A DNA stretch of 64,000 bases from Phenylobacterium haematophilum (GCF_014196295.1 NZ_JACIDK010000005.1:62001-126000), one strand, 5' to 3'; counted from the first letter of the stretch, positions 47,050 through 56,290 are shown. Made by a program: numbers and translations. Notes: a model not told the origin generated them from the sequence alone.

Positions 47050-48836
47050 CAGAACGCCTCCGCCGGCAGCGCCATCATCAGCTCGGCGCCGGTCTTCAGC
47101 TTGGCCAGGTGCGCGGCCGTATCCGGCAGGATGCGCTCGACGTAGTAGCGGCCGACGACCAGCTTGTTGGCGTAGAACGGATCGGTTTCGCCGGCCGCGA
47201 TCTTGCCCTGCACGGTCTTGGCGATCTGCGCCCACATATAGGCCAGCGCCGTGAGCCCGAAGAGGTGCATGTAGTCGGTCGAGGCCGCGCCGGCGTTGTC
47301 GGGGTTCATCAGCCCGTTCTGCATCAGCCACATTGTGGCGTCCTGCAGCTCGCCCTTGGCCTTGGCCAGGCCCTCGGTGAACGGCTTGAGGTCCTTGTCG
47401 CCGCCGTTGGCCTCCACGAAGGCGTCGATGTCGGCGAAGAAGCTCATCACCGCCCGGCCGCCCTGCGCCGCCAGCTTGCGGCCGACCAGGTCAAGCGCCT
47501 GCACGCCGTTGGTGCCCTCGTAGATCAGGGCGATGCGCACGTCGCGCATGTACTGGCTGACCGGGAAATGCTCGGTGAAGCCCGACCCGCCATGCACCTG
47601 CACCGCGTTCGAACAGACCTGCAGCCCCTTGTCGGTCAGGAAGCCCTTCACCACCGGGGTCATCAGCGCCATGTAGTCGCCGGCCTTCTGGCGCACCGCC
47701 TCGTCGGGGCTGGCGTGAGCCAGGTCGCCCTGCAGCGCGGTCCAAAACAGGAAGGCGCGGCCGCCCTCGATCAGCGCCCGCGAGTCCATCAGCATCCGCC
47801 GCACGTCCGGGTGGACGATGATCGGGTCGGCAGGCCCGTCCGGGTTCTTCGGGCCGGTCAGCGAGCGGCCCTGAAGCCGCTCCTTGGCGAAGGTCGCGGC
47901 GGCCTGATAGGCGGCCTCGGCCTGGGCCACGCCCTGCAGCCCGACCCCGATCCGCGCCTCGTTCATCATCACGAACATCAGCGAGAGGCCCTTGTTCTCC
48001 TCGCCGACCAGCCAGCCCACCGACTCCTCGTGACGGATCACGCAGGTGGCGTTGCCGTGGATGCCCATCTTCTCTTCGAGGCCGTCGCAATAGACGCTGT
48101 TGCGCGCGCCCGGCTTGCCGTCGGCGTCAGGGATGAACTTCGGCACGATGAACAGGCTGATGCCGCGCGTTCCCTCCGGCGCGCCCTCGATCCGGGCCAG
48201 CACCAGGTGGACGATGTTCTCGGCCATGTCGTGCTCGCCGCCGGAGATCCAGATCTTCCCGCCCGTGATCTTGTAGGAGCCGTCGCCCTGCGGGACCGCC
48301 TTGGTGCGCAGCAGGCCCAGATCCGTGCCGCAGTGCGGCTCGGTCAGGTTCATGGTCCCGCCCCATTGGCCGCTCGCCAGCTTCGGCAGATAGAGGTCCT
48401 TCTGCGCGTCCGACCCGCCGTTCAGGATCGCCGAATAGGCGCCATGGGTCAGGCCCGGATACATCGAGAAGGCCATGTTGGCCGACGAGCTCATCTCCGA
48501 GAACGACAGGTTGACCACGTGCGGCAGGCCCTGGCCGCCATAGGCCGGCTCGGCGCCCAGCGCCGGCCAGCCGCCCTCGACCAGCTGGGCGTAGGCTTCC
48601 TTGAAGCCGGCCGGGGTCTTCACCGTGTGGTCCGGGCTCCAGACGCAGCCTTCCTTGTCGCCCACGCTGTTCAGCGGCGCCAGCACCTCGCCGGTGAAGC
48701 GGCCGGCCTCTTCGACGATCTGCGAAATCACGTCCATGGAGGCGTCGGCGAATCCCGGCAGGTTCGCGTACTTCTCGATCTCCAGCACGTCGCGCAGCAG
48801 GAACAGGTGGTCGCGTACGGGGGGCTGATAGGGCAT
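47049..48836 (-). CDS. Acyl-CoA dehydrogenase with C-terminal extension (DmdC/FadE-like)
   Basis: 595 residues, longer than the 380-residue classical ACAD, with an extra N-terminal segment (MPYQPPVRDHLFLLRDVLEI) and a C-terminal domain as in 3-methylmercaptopropionyl-CoA dehydrogenase and related FadE-type enzymes. The FAD-binding signature is 'LTEPHCGTDLGLLRTKA', with 'FKITGGKIWISGGEHDMAEN'-like sequence next, and the catalytic-base region is 'ALIYEGTNGVQALDLVG'. The MerR gene upstream and OsmC gene downstream are co-oriented, forming MerR-ACAD-OsmC. Substrate chain length unknown. Confidence 0.93.
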   Translation of the reverse strand: MPYQPPVRDHLFLLRDVLEIEKYANLPGFADASMDVISQIVEEAGRFTGEVLAPLNSVGDKEGCVWSPDHTVKTPAGFKEAYAQLVEGGWPALGAEPAYGGQGLPHVVNLSFSEMSSSANMAFSMYPGLTHGAYSAILNGGSDAQKDLYLPKLASGQWGGTMNLTEPHCGTDLGLLRTKAVPQGDGSYKITGGKIWISGGEHDMAENIVHLVLARIEGAPEGTRGISLFIVPKFIPDADGKPGARNSVYCDGLEEKMGIHGNATCVIRHEESVGWLVGEENKGLSLMFVMMNEARIGVGLQGVAQAEAAYQAAATFAKERLQGRSLTGPKNPDGPADPIIVHPDVRRMLMDSRALIEGGRAFLFWTALQGDLAHASPDEAVRQKAGDYMALMTPVVKGFLTDKGLQVCSNAVQVHGGSGFTEHFPVSQYMRDVRIALIYEGTNGVQALDLVGRKLAAQGGRAVMSFFADIDAFVEANGGDKDLKPFTEGLAKAKGELQDATMWLMQNGLMNPDNAGAASTDYMHLFGLTALAYMWAQIAKTVQGKIAAGETDPFYANKLVVGRYYVERILPDTAAHLAKLKTGAELMMALPAEAF

Positions 48837-48916
48837 GTCCGCTCCAATGACGGGCCGGTGACGGCGAAAGGGCTCCCGACCGCGTCGAAAGCCCTCTAGG
48901 TTTATCGTGGTTGCAC

Positions 48917-48936
48917 GATCACGGCGAACCGTGATC
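48917..48936. repeat. Inverted repeat GATCACGG-CGAA-CCGTGATC
   Basis: Perfect 8-bp arms (48917-48924 and 48929-48936) with a CGAA loop, immediately past the MerR stop and 80 bases before the acyl-CoA dehydrogenase start. No T tract on either strand. It shares GATCAC with the palindrome GGTGATC-AAC-GATCACC at 49485-49501 upstream of MerR, so both might be sites for one regulator. Confidence 0.5.
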
Positions 48937-48941
48937 GGCGA

Positions 48942-49415
48942 TTACTTGGCGTGTTCCAGGTCGCCCAGGCGCTCGCGCAGCACCTGGTCGTAGTCGGCGG
49001 CGCGCGGCAGCAGGTCGGGCCGCGTTTCCTTGAGGTGCTGCTCGAGCGCATCGCACCCTTTGCGGAGCTCCTCGATCGCCTGCTCGATGTCGTTGCGCTG
49101 GGCCTCCAGCTCGACGATGCGCTCGCGGAACTTGACCAGCGACTTGGCGTTCTGCGCCGCCCCGCCGTCGTTCAGTTCGTAGAGGTCGAGAATCTCGCCG
49201 ATCTCGGAGAGCGCCAGGCCTACGCGCTTTCCGCGCAGGATCAGCTGCAGCCGGGCGCGGTCCTTGTAGGAATAGACCCGGTTCATGCCGTCCCGCGCCG
49301 GTGAGATCAGGCCCTTGTCCTCGTAGAACCGCAGGGCGCGCGGGGTGCATTTGAACTCCAGGCACAGCTGGCGGATCGTGAAGGTGCGATTGGGCCGACG
49401 AAGATCACTGGCCAT
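48942..49415 (-). CDS. MerR-family transcriptional regulator
   Basis: 157 residues. N-terminal MerR winged helix (about 12-80): FTIRQLCLEFKCTPRALRFY, EDKGLISPARDGMNRVYSYK, 'DRARLQLILRGKRVGLALSE'. A coiled-coil dimerisation helix (about 90-130: KFRERIVELEAQRNDIEQAI) and a short C-terminus without metal-binding cysteines follow, so it resembles the LiuR/PmpR-type regulators of acyl-CoA metabolism. Lies directly upstream of the acyl-CoA dehydrogenase, same strand, with its own operator-like sequence at 49454-49501. Confidence 0.92.
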   Translation of the reverse strand: MASDLRRPNRTFTIRQLCLEFKCTPRALRFYEDKGLISPARDGMNRVYSYKDRARLQLILRGKRVGLALSEIGEILDLYELNDGGAAQNAKSLVKFRERIVELEAQRNDIEQAIEELRKGCDALEQHLKETRPDLLPRAADYDQVLRERLGDLEHAK

Positions 49416-49453
49416 GCGGCGCCCTCCCTGGACGCATCGTTTCTATTGATTGA

Positions 49454-49501
49454 CACCGTAAGACGGTGCTTCCGTTTACGTCAAGGTGATCAACGATCAC
49501 C
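49454..49501. promoter_or_regulatory. Operator cluster upstream of the MerR gene
   Basis: Contains CACCGT-AAG-ACGGTG (49454-49468), the LiuR/MerR-type element TTCCGTTTACGTCAA (49470-49484; on the minus strand TTGACGTAAACGGAA) and GGTGATC-AAC-GATCACC (49485-49501). They lie about 40-85 bases upstream of the MerR ATG (49415), in the spacer shared with the divergent metalloprotease gene at 49573. The middle element resembles published LiuR-type sites for branched-chain/acyl-CoA regulons. Confidence 0.5.
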
Positions 49502-49572
49502 CTCGGGTGAGGCGCGCCCTGGACCGGCCGGATCGAACGACCCTAGGTTGGTCGCGCAAAGGGGGCGATTTC

Positions 49573-52014
49573 ATGGTTCGATCTGGTTTGTTGGCGACCG
49601 CCGCGGCGGCCGCTTGTCTGGCGTTCTCATCGCCCGCCTTCGCCGTCGCGGACCCTAAGCCGGCCGCGGCCACCGCCGGCGCGGTCCGCCAGGACGGGCT
49701 GCTGCCTGTCTATGTCGACAAGGCCCGCGGCCGCATCCTGCTGTCGCTGCCCGCGCCTGACGCGCAAGGGATCAGCGGCCGCTTCCTCTATATCGCCGCG
49801 CTCAAGACCGGCCTCGGCTCGGCCCCGGTCGGGCTCGACCGCGCCCGGATCGGCGACACCCAGGTGCTAGCCTTCCGCCGCATCGGCAGGAAGGTGGTGG
49901 CCGAGTTCGAAAACCATCGCTTCCGCGCCGCCGGCGCCCCCGACGCCGAACAGACCGCCGCCCGCGAGGCGTTCTCCGTTTCCACCGTCTGGGCCGGCGA
50001 GGTGATCGAGACCGCGCCCGACGGCGCCATCCTGGTCGACATCGGAAGCTTCCTGACCCGCGACGGCATCGGCGTCGCCGACGCGCTGAAGCAGGCCGGC
50101 GAGACCGGCTACAAACTGGTCCCCGACCTCTCGCTCGCCGACCCCGGCGCGGTGAAGGTGTTTCCGGAAAACCTCGAGTTCGAGGCCCGCCAGACCTATG
50201 CTTCCGACACGCCCGGACCGGAGGTGCGCAACATCGCCCCCGACCCCAAGCTGATCACATTCGAGGTCCGCCACAGTCTCGTGAAGCTGCCCGAGCCCGG
50301 CTATCAGCCGCGCGCCTTCGATCCGCGCACCGGCGGGTTCTCGACCATGGCGCTCGACTACGCCGCCCCGCTCGGCGAGGAGATCGTTCAGCGCTACGCC
50401 AACCGCTTCAGGCTTGAGAAGACCAACCCCGCCGCCGCCCGCTCGCCGGTCAAGAAGCCGATCGTCTTCTATGTCGACCGCGCCGCGCCCGAGCCGATCC
50501 GAAGCGCCCTGGTCGAGGGCGCGGCCTGGTGGAACCAGGCGTTCGAGGCGGCCGGCTTCGTCGACGCCTTCCAGGTCAAGGTTCTGCCGGAGGGCGCCGA
50601 CCCGCTGGACGTCCGCTACAACGTCATCAACTGGGTCGATCGCGCCACCCGGGGTTGGTCCTACGGCCAGGCTGTGGTCGATCCGCGCACCGGCGAAATC
50701 GTCAAGGGCTCGGTGCTGCTCGGCGCGCTGCGCGTGCGCCAGGACATGTTGATCTTCGAGGGCCTGGTCGGCGCGCACCACAACGGAACCGGCGGCCCCA
50801 ACGATCCGATACAGGTCTCGCTCGCCCGCCTTCGCCAGCTCTCGGCCCATGAGGTCGGCCACTCGATCGGCTTTGCGCACAACTTCGCCGGCTCGACCCA
50901 GGACCGCGCCAGCGTCATGGACTATCCGGCCCCGCGGGTGTTGCTGAAGGACGGCCGCATCGACCTCTCGGACGCTTACGGCGTCGACATCGGCGGCTGG
51001 GACAAGTTCACCGTCGACTGGCTCTATGGCGAGGATGGCGAGCCGGCGCTGCGAAAGGTCAAGGCCTCGGTCGACCAGGGCCAGCGCTACGTCACCGACG
51101 TCGACGCCCGCCCGCTCGGGACCGCCCAGCCGTGGGGCAGCCTGTGGGACGACGGCCCCGATCCGGCCGCCGAGCTCGCTCGCATGATGGAGGTCCGCCG
51201 CGTCGCGATAGGCCAGTTCGGCCTCGGCGCGCTGAAGCCCGGCGAGCCGGTGGCCAATCTCAAGCGCAAGTACGTTCCGATCTACCTGCTGCACCGCTAC
51301 CAGCTTGAGGCGGCCAGCAAGCTCGTCGGCGGCGTCGACTTCGCCTACGCGGTGATCGGCGACGGTCGCGAGACCTCGCCGCCGGTTCCCGCCGCCCAGC
51401 AGCGCGCGGCGCTGGCGGCCCTGCTCGCCACCCTCGCCCCCGGCGAGCTCGACACGCCCGAGACACTGACCGCGATGCTGTCCTCGGCCCAGTCGGGCGA
51501 CCCGGACCGTCAGTACACGATTGAGGTCTTCGCCACGGCCGGCGGGCCGGTGTTCGATCCACTAGTCGCCGCCGAGGTCGCAGCCGGCCTGACGCTCGAC
51601 AACCTGCTGGCTCCCGACCGCATGGCGCGGCTCGTCGACCAGAACCGCCGCGATCCGGCCCAGCTCGGTGTTGGCGAGATACTCGACCGGCTGATCGACA
51701 CCGTGTTCGCGCCGGCGCCCGGCCGCCTGGGCGAGATCTCCCGGCGGGTTCAGACCCGGCTGGTGCTGAACCTCGCCAATGCGGCGCGCGACCCCAAGGT
51801 CTCGCCGGCCGTCGGCTCGGAGATCAGCGCCCGGCTCAAGGCCCTGCCCACGCGGCTCAAGGGCGGCGCCGACCCAGCCGACCGCGCCCATCGCCAGCGC
51901 CTGGTCGCGCTGCTCGGCGACCCGGCCCTGCTGGCCGAGCTCTTGGAACCGAAGCTGAAGCCCCAGACCCCGCCGGGCATGCCGATCGGCGACGGAGATT
52001 TCGGCGGGCGATAA
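49573..52014 (+). CDS. Secreted zinc-dependent metalloprotease (DUF5117-type)
   Basis: 813 residues with a Sec signal peptide (MVRSGLLATAAAAACLAFSS, cleavage near AFA). An N-terminal beta-rich region includes 'FEVRHSLVKLPEPGYQPRAF' and 'PIVFYVDRAAPEPIRSALVE'. The zinc motif is HEVGHSIGFAH, with His426, Glu427, His430 and His436, the metzincin-like HExxHxxGxxH. Typical DUF5117/DUF5118 proteases are large envelope-associated enzymes in Caulobacter and Bacteroidetes. Role unknown. Followed after 5 bases by palindromic repeat copy 2. Confidence 0.93.
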   Translation: MVRSGLLATAAAAACLAFSSPAFAVADPKPAAATAGAVRQDGLLPVYVDKARGRILLSLPAPDAQGISGRFLYIAALKTGLGSAPVGLDRARIGDTQVLAFRRIGRKVVAEFENHRFRAAGAPDAEQTAAREAFSVSTVWAGEVIETAPDGAILVDIGSFLTRDGIGVADALKQAGETGYKLVPDLSLADPGAVKVFPENLEFEARQTYASDTPGPEVRNIAPDPKLITFEVRHSLVKLPEPGYQPRAFDPRTGGFSTMALDYAAPLGEEIVQRYANRFRLEKTNPAAARSPVKKPIVFYVDRAAPEPIRSALVEGAAWWNQAFEAAGFVDAFQVKVLPEGADPLDVRYNVINWVDRATRGWSYGQAVVDPRTGEIVKGSVLLGALRVRQDMLIFEGLVGAHHNGTGGPNDPIQVSLARLRQLSAHEVGHSIGFAHNFAGSTQDRASVMDYPAPRVLLKDGRIDLSDAYGVDIGGWDKFTVDWLYGEDGEPALRKVKASVDQGQRYVTDVDARPLGTAQPWGSLWDDGPDPAAELARMMEVRRVAIGQFGLGALKPGEPVANLKRKYVPIYLLHRYQLEAASKLVGGVDFAYAVIGDGRETSPPVPAAQQRAALAALLATLAPGELDTPETLTAMLSSAQSGDPDRQYTIEVFATAGGPVFDPLVAAEVAAGLTLDNLLAPDRMARLVDQNRRDPAQLGVGEILDRLIDTVFAPAPGRLGEISRRVQTRLVLNLANAARDPKVSPAVGSEISARLKALPTRLKGGADPADRAHRQRLVALLGDPALLAELLEPKLKPQTPPGMPIGDGDFGGR

Positions 52015-52019
52015 CATGT

Positions 52020-52086
52020 GTCATCCCGGTTTCGGCGGAGCCGAGGACCGGGACCCGGACAGCCGCTGCGCGGCTTCCGGGATGAC
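52020..52086. repeat. REP/BIME-like palindromic repeat, copy 2
   Basis: Bounded by GTCATCCCGG (52020-52029) and CCGGGATGAC (52077-52086), with internal pairing CCCGGTTTCGGC...GCCGAGGACCGGG. 67 bases. Lies between the convergent metalloprotease and lysyl-tRNA synthetase genes, so it could double as a bidirectional terminator. Confidence 0.85.
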
Positions 52087-52101
52087 ACTGAATGCCCGGA
52101 C

Positions 52102-53808
52102 CTAAGCCGCGGCCAGTTCCCCGGCCAGCGCCTGCTCGATCAGCGCGATCGTCCGCTCCAGACCGAAGATCGCCGCGAACGAGCCGAAGCGCGGACCCTG
52201 GCTCTGGCCCAGCAGCACCTCGTACAGCGCCTGGAACCAGGCCCGCAGCGGTTCGAACCCGGCGGTCTTGCCGACCTCGAACACCTCGTTCTGGATGGTC
52301 TCGGCGTCGGCGTCGGCCGGCAGCGCCTTGAAGCGGGCCAGCAGGTCCTCCATCGCCGCCCGCTCCTTCTCGTCGGGGCTGCGGAACTTCTTCGAGGGCT
52401 TCACGAAGTCCTCGTAGTAGTTGATCGCGTATCCGATGAGTCGGTCGAGCATCGGCTCGCTTTCGGGCGAAGCGCCCGGCATGTACCGACTGACGAAGCC
52501 CCAGAGGATGTCCTTGGTCGAGGCGTCAGCCGCCGACACCAGGTTCAACAGCAGCGAGAACGACAGCGGCGAGCCCTTCTCCGGCGGCGCCCCGCGGTGG
52601 ACGTGCCAGGCCGGGTTGTCGATCGCCGTGCTGTTGCTGGTCGCCCGCGCCTTGTTGAACGCCTCTAGCTGCTGCAGGTACTCGTCCGTCGCCTTCGGGA
52701 TGACGTCGAAATAGAGCCGCTTGGCCGACTTCGGCGATTGGTACATGTAGTAGGCGAGGCTCTCGGGCGCGCCGTAGCGCAGCCACTCCTCCATGGTCAG
52801 GCCGTTGCCCTTGGACTTGGAGATCTTCTGGTTGTTCTCGTCCATGAACAGCTCGAAGTGGAAGGCTTCTGGCGGGGTCCCGCCCAGCACCTTCACCAGC
52901 TTGTTCGAGACCCGCACCGAGTCGACGAGATCCTTGCCCGACGCTTCGAAATCGACGCCCAGCGCGTACCAGCGCGCGGCCCAGTCGGGGCGCCACTGCA
53001 GCTTCACGTGACCGCCGGTCACCGGAACCTCGGTCAAGGTCCCGTCCTCGTCGGCGAAGGTGATGGTGCCCTTCTCGACGTCGCGCGCAACGGTCGGCGC
53101 CTGCAGCACCCGGCCCGACTTCGGGCTGATCGGCAGGAACGGCGAATAGGTGGCGCGGCGCTCTTCGCCGAGGGTGGGCAGCATCACGCCCTGGACGGCG
53201 TCGAACCGCGCCAGGATCTTCAGCAGCACCTCGTCGAAGCGGCCGGACTTGTAGGTCTGCGTCGACGACATGAATTCGTAGTCGAAGCCGAAGCCGTCGA
53301 GGAAGGCGCGCAGGCGGGCGTTGTTGTGGGCCGCGAAGCTTTCGTACTCGCCGAACGGGTCGCGCACGGCCGAGACCGGCTTGTCGCGATCTTCTTCCAG
53401 CATCTCGCGGTTGGGCACGTTGTCCGGGATCTTCCGCAGACCGTCCATGTCGTCGGAGAAGACGATCAGCTTGGTCGGGATCGCGTCCTCGGTCAGGGCG
53501 CGGAACGCCGTGCGCACCATGGTCGGGCGCGCCGCTTCACCGAACGTGCCCATGTGCGGCAGGCCCGAGGCCCCGAACCCGCACTGGAACACGATCGGCT
53601 GGGCCAGCACCGGGAAGGTGCTCACCGCCTCGTCGGCCTTGCCCTGTGCGATCAGGCTGGCGGCCAGGTCCCGCTCGGCGTCCGACAGGCGAAGTTTGAG
53701 CGTCCGATCCAGCAGAATGCGGGCCTGTTCGAAGGGCCAGCTTTTCGCTTCGCGCGCCTGGGCAGAGAGGCCGCGCAGGGAGGGGTTCTGGATCGAGGTG
53801 TCGGACAT
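52102..53808 (-). CDS. lysK: Lysyl-tRNA synthetase, class I
   Basis: 568 residues; class I (archaeal-type) LysRS, the standard form in alphaproteobacteria and spirochaetes. The HIGH-like motif is LPHMGTFGEAARP and the KMSKS-like motif is KISKSKGNGLTMEEW. N-terminus MSDTSIQNPSLRGLSAQARE. No fusion or truncation. Divergent from the PhnD-like lipoprotein gene across 121 bases. Confidence 0.97.
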   Translation of the reverse strand: MSDTSIQNPSLRGLSAQAREAKSWPFEQARILLDRTLKLRLSDAERDLAASLIAQGKADEAVSTFPVLAQPIVFQCGFGASGLPHMGTFGEAARPTMVRTAFRALTEDAIPTKLIVFSDDMDGLRKIPDNVPNREMLEEDRDKPVSAVRDPFGEYESFAAHNNARLRAFLDGFGFDYEFMSSTQTYKSGRFDEVLLKILARFDAVQGVMLPTLGEERRATYSPFLPISPKSGRVLQAPTVARDVEKGTITFADEDGTLTEVPVTGGHVKLQWRPDWAARWYALGVDFEASGKDLVDSVRVSNKLVKVLGGTPPEAFHFELFMDENNQKISKSKGNGLTMEEWLRYGAPESLAYYMYQSPKSAKRLYFDVIPKATDEYLQQLEAFNKARATSNSTAIDNPAWHVHRGAPPEKGSPLSFSLLLNLVSAADASTKDILWGFVSRYMPGASPESEPMLDRLIGYAINYYEDFVKPSKKFRSPDEKERAAMEDLLARFKALPADADAETIQNEVFEVGKTAGFEPLRAWFQALYEVLLGQSQGPRFGSFAAIFGLERTIALIEQALAGELAAA

Positions 53809-53929
53809 CTGCGCGGCCTAACGCCAGTACGCGCTCGCCTCAAGCAGACTTTTACGCTCATCATCGTCGTGGAGCTGTCACGGAACCGGCGCAAAAGCCC
53901 GGCCAGTCGCTCTTTCGGGGGAAGTTTTC

Positions 53930-54940
53930 ATGCTCACGCGCCGCCTCGCGCTCGCCCTGGCCGCCGCGCTCACGCTCGCCGGCTGCAGCCAGAAGGACGA
54001 GGCCAAGACGCCTCCCCAGGTGATCAACTTCTCGATCATGTCGACCGAGGGGCGCCAGACCCAGATGGACGACTGGGGTCCGTTCCTGGCCGACATGGAA
54101 AAGTCGGTCGGCGTGCCGGTGAAGCCGTTCTTCGGCACCAACTACACCTCGCTGATCGAGGCCATGCGCTTCAAGCAGACCGATGTCGGCTGGTTCACCA
54201 ACCACTCGGGCCTCGAAGCCGTGCGCCGCGCGGGCGGCGAGGTCTTCGCCCGCACCGTCAAGCCGAACGGGCCCGACGGCTACCAGGCGGTGATCGTCGT
54301 CAAGAAGGGCTCGGGGATCACCCTCGATCGCCTGCTGAAGTGCGACCAGACGCTGAACTTCGGCATGGGCGACGCCAAGTCGACCTCGGGCACGCTCGCG
54401 CCCATGACCTATCTGTTCGCGCCCGAGGGGATCGATCCCAACGCCTGCTTCAAGACCGTCCGCTCGGCCAACCACGAGGCCAACCTTTTCTCGGTCGCCC
54501 AGGGTCTGCTCGACGCGGCCACCAACAACACCGCCTCGATGGAGCGCATGGAGATGCTGGGCACGGACCTGGCCAAGAAAACCATGGCCAGCATCGACGT
54601 GATCTGGACCTCGCCGACCATTCCCGAGGACCCGATGGTCCGCCGCAAGGACCTCGACCCCGCGCTGAAGGCGAAGATCGACGCCTTCATGTTCAGCTAC
54701 GGGACCGGCGAAGGCCCGGAGGCCGAGCGCCAGCGCAAGGTGCTCGAGCGCATCCAGACCAAGCCCTTCAAGCGCGCCGACAATTCGCACCTGCTGCCGG
54801 TCCGCGAGATGGAGGCCGCCGGCCAGCTGATCGTCGCCAAGCGCAAGGGCGATGCGGCCGCGACCGCCGCCGCCCAGGCCGAACTCGACAAGATCGCCGC
54901 CGAGAAGAAGACGCTGCCGCCGGCCGGAGCGGGGAACTGA
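53930..54940 (+). CDS. Phosphate/phosphonate-type substrate-binding lipoprotein (PhnD-like)
   Basis: 336 residues. Lipobox [11 protein letters not shown] with acylated Cys19. The mature protein is a periplasmic-binding type II fold: [20 protein letters not shown], '[20 protein letters not shown]', [20 protein letters not shown], '[20 protein letters not shown]', '[20 protein letters not shown]'. This is the PhnD/phosphite/phosphonate family. No ABC permease or ATPase gene is adjacent: the next gene is a small membrane protein. So it is an orphan binding protein or signalling receptor here. Confidence 0.92.
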   Translation: MLTRRLALALAAALTLAGCSQKDEAKTPPQVINFSIMSTEGRQTQMDDWGPFLADMEKSVGVPVKPFFGTNYTSLIEAMRFKQTDVGWFTNHSGLEAVRRAGGEVFARTVKPNGPDGYQAVIVVKKGSGITLDRLLKCDQTLNFGMGDAKSTSGTLAPMTYLFAPEGIDPNACFKTVRSANHEANLFSVAQGLLDAATNNTASMERMEMLGTDLAKKTMASIDVIWTSPTIPEDPMVRRKDLDPALKAKIDAFMFSYGTGEGPEAERQRKVLERIQTKPFKRADNSHLLPVREMEAAGQLIVAKRKGDAAATAAAQAELDKIAAEKKTLPPAGAGN

Positions 54941-54987
54941 AGCGCCCTTTTCGCGTCCTTCCTACCTGGGCCGTTACGGAGGGTTAT

Positions 54988-55368
54988 GTGAATCTGCTGG
55001 TCGCCAAGCGGGCCTTAGGCCTGTTCTCGCTCGCCGTCGGCGTGGCCGCGGTCACCGCGCCGCGCCAGGTCACGCGGTTCCTCGGGCTCAAGTTCGACGA
55101 TCAGGCGATGAGCGCCTTCGGCGCGCGCGAGATCGCCTCCGGCGCGGGCCTGCTTTCGCCGGTGCCGCCTGGGCCGTGGTTCTGGATGCGCGCCGGCGGC
55201 GACCTAATGGATCTGGCGGCGCTTGGCCGCGCCATCGGCCGCGACAATCCCCGGCGCAAGGTGGCCTATGTGGCCTTCGGCGCGGTTGCGGCCGTCGCCG
55301 TGGTCGATATCGCCATCGCCATCCACGCCGCCCGCAATCGCCGCGACGACAACGAGGCGGCGGCTTAG
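54988..55368 (+). CDS. Small membrane protein, unknown
   Basis: 126 residues from a GTG start at 54988 (RBS GGAGG). Hydrophobic segments include LLVAKRALGLFSLAVGVAAV (about 3-22), 'FGAREIASGAGLLSPVPPGP' and 'FGAVAAVAVVDIAIAIHAAR' (about 95-114), with 'WFWMRAGGDLMDLAALGRAI' between. The last helix is followed by RRDDNEAAA. The pattern resembles small alphaproteobacterial inner-membrane proteins of unknown function. Follows the PhnD-like gene by 47 bases and may be co-transcribed with it. Confidence 0.75.
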   Translation: MNLLVAKRALGLFSLAVGVAAVTAPRQVTRFLGLKFDDQAMSAFGAREIASGAGLLSPVPPGPWFWMRAGGDLMDLAALGRAIGRDNPRRKVAYVAFGAVAAVAVVDIAIAIHAARNRRDDNEAAA

Positions 55369-55784
55369 CCCCCGCTCAGCAGGAAGTGTCCGCGCAGGGC
55401 GGCGGCGGGCTTGTCGCGCGCCTCCTGCCAGGCCTCGACGTGCACGTTGGCGATCTGCCGGCCGACCTTCCTCACGTCGGCGCGGGCGTACATGGTCATC
55501 GCCTTGCCGGGCCGCAGGTACTCGATGGTGATGTCGATGGTCTTGTGGACCTTGGCGCTGGGCGCGATCACCGACAGCTGGGCCAGAGCGGTCATTTCCA
55601 TGAACGCCCCGATCACCCCGCCGTGCAGGGCCGGCAGCGCCATGTTGCCGATCAGGTGCGGCGCGAACGGCAGGATGGCGGTCATCTCGTCGCCGGCCAG
55701 TTCGGCGCGCATGCCGAGGAACCGGACATATGGCACCCGACCGAGGAACAGTTCGAGGCGTTGAACGGCGGCCGGCTGGGTCAT
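55365..55784 (-). CDS. PaaI-family hot-dog thioesterase (1)
   Basis: 139 residues, cytoplasmic. Hot-dog fold with ALHGGVIGAFMEMTALAQLS, the PaaI/DUF4442-type HGG motif, and 'KVHKTIDITIEYLRPGKAMT' then 'MYARADVRKVGRQIANVHVE'. It hydrolyses acyl- or aryl-CoA thioesters. Its ATG overlaps the next gene's stop by 4 bases, so the two thioesterases form a coupled pair. Confidence 0.92.
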   Translation of the reverse strand: MTQPAAVQRLELFLGRVPYVRFLGMRAELAGDEMTAILPFAPHLIGNMALPALHGGVIGAFMEMTALAQLSVIAPSAKVHKTIDITIEYLRPGKAMTMYARADVRKVGRQIANVHVEAWQEARDKPAAALRGHFLLSGG

Positions 55785-56224
55785 GGCGCGGCCCGCTTCA
55801 GAACAAATGCGGCCTGGGCCGTCGCGATCGGGTCTTCCGGATCGGCGTCGAAGGCGTGGGCGCGCACGAAGGCGATGTTGCGGGTCAGCTTGTAGCAGTG
55901 GGCGCTGGCGGTCACGTCGGCGCGCGGCGCCGCCGGGCGCATATAGTCGATGCGCAGGTCCAGGGTCGCCGTGGACAGGAAGCCGCCTTCGAGCGATCGC
56001 GAGGTCACGGCCAGGCCGCAGACATGATCGAGGAGCGCGGTGATCACCCCGCCCGCGATGACGCCGGTGTCGGGATCGCCGACCAGCTCTTCTCGCCAGG
56101 GGGTGAAGATGGAGCCTCGCGAGGGCTCTACGGAAATCAGCTTGAAGCCGAGGGCGGAGGCCTGCGGCACGGTCTCAACCATGTGCCGGGCCGCATCGCG
56201 AAGGGCCTCCGGGGTAATCGTCAT
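55781..56224 (-). CDS. PaaI-family hot-dog thioesterase (2)
   Basis: 147 residues, the upstream member of the pair (start 56224). 'GDPDTGVIAGGVITALLDHV' gives the A-G-G variant in place of HGG, followed by 'TLDLRIDYMRPAAPRADVTA' and 'ITPEALRDAARHMVETVPQA' at the N-terminus. It may form a hetero-oligomer with the downstream paralogue. No phenylacetate genes are nearby, so the substrate is open. Confidence 0.92.
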   Translation of the reverse strand: MTITPEALRDAARHMVETVPQASALGFKLISVEPSRGSIFTPWREELVGDPDTGVIAGGVITALLDHVCGLAVTSRSLEGGFLSTATLDLRIDYMRPAAPRADVTASAHCYKLTRNIAFVRAHAFDADPEDPIATAQAAFVLKRAAP

Positions 56225-56263
56225 CCCCGTTCTTTGAGGCGCCTCCGCCTATCGGTCAACGTG

Positions 56264-56290
56264 AGGGCAGGTCAAGTTCATACCTGCCCT
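56264..56290 (-). terminator. Hairpin directly after the 35-residue gene
   Basis: AGGGCAGGT (56264-56272) and ACCTGCCCT (56282-56290) form a perfect 9-bp stem with a 9-base loop. On the minus strand it begins inside the stop codon of the 35-residue gene. No strong T tract follows, so it could be a factor-assisted terminator or an mRNA-protecting hairpin. Confidence 0.65.

Noticed and set aside
52738-55368. Single 876-codon plus-strand frame running across lysK, the PhnD-like gene and the small membrane gene
   Set aside because: Only its last 126 codons (from GTG 54988) look like a real protein; the rest is out of frame with phnD and antisense to lysK.
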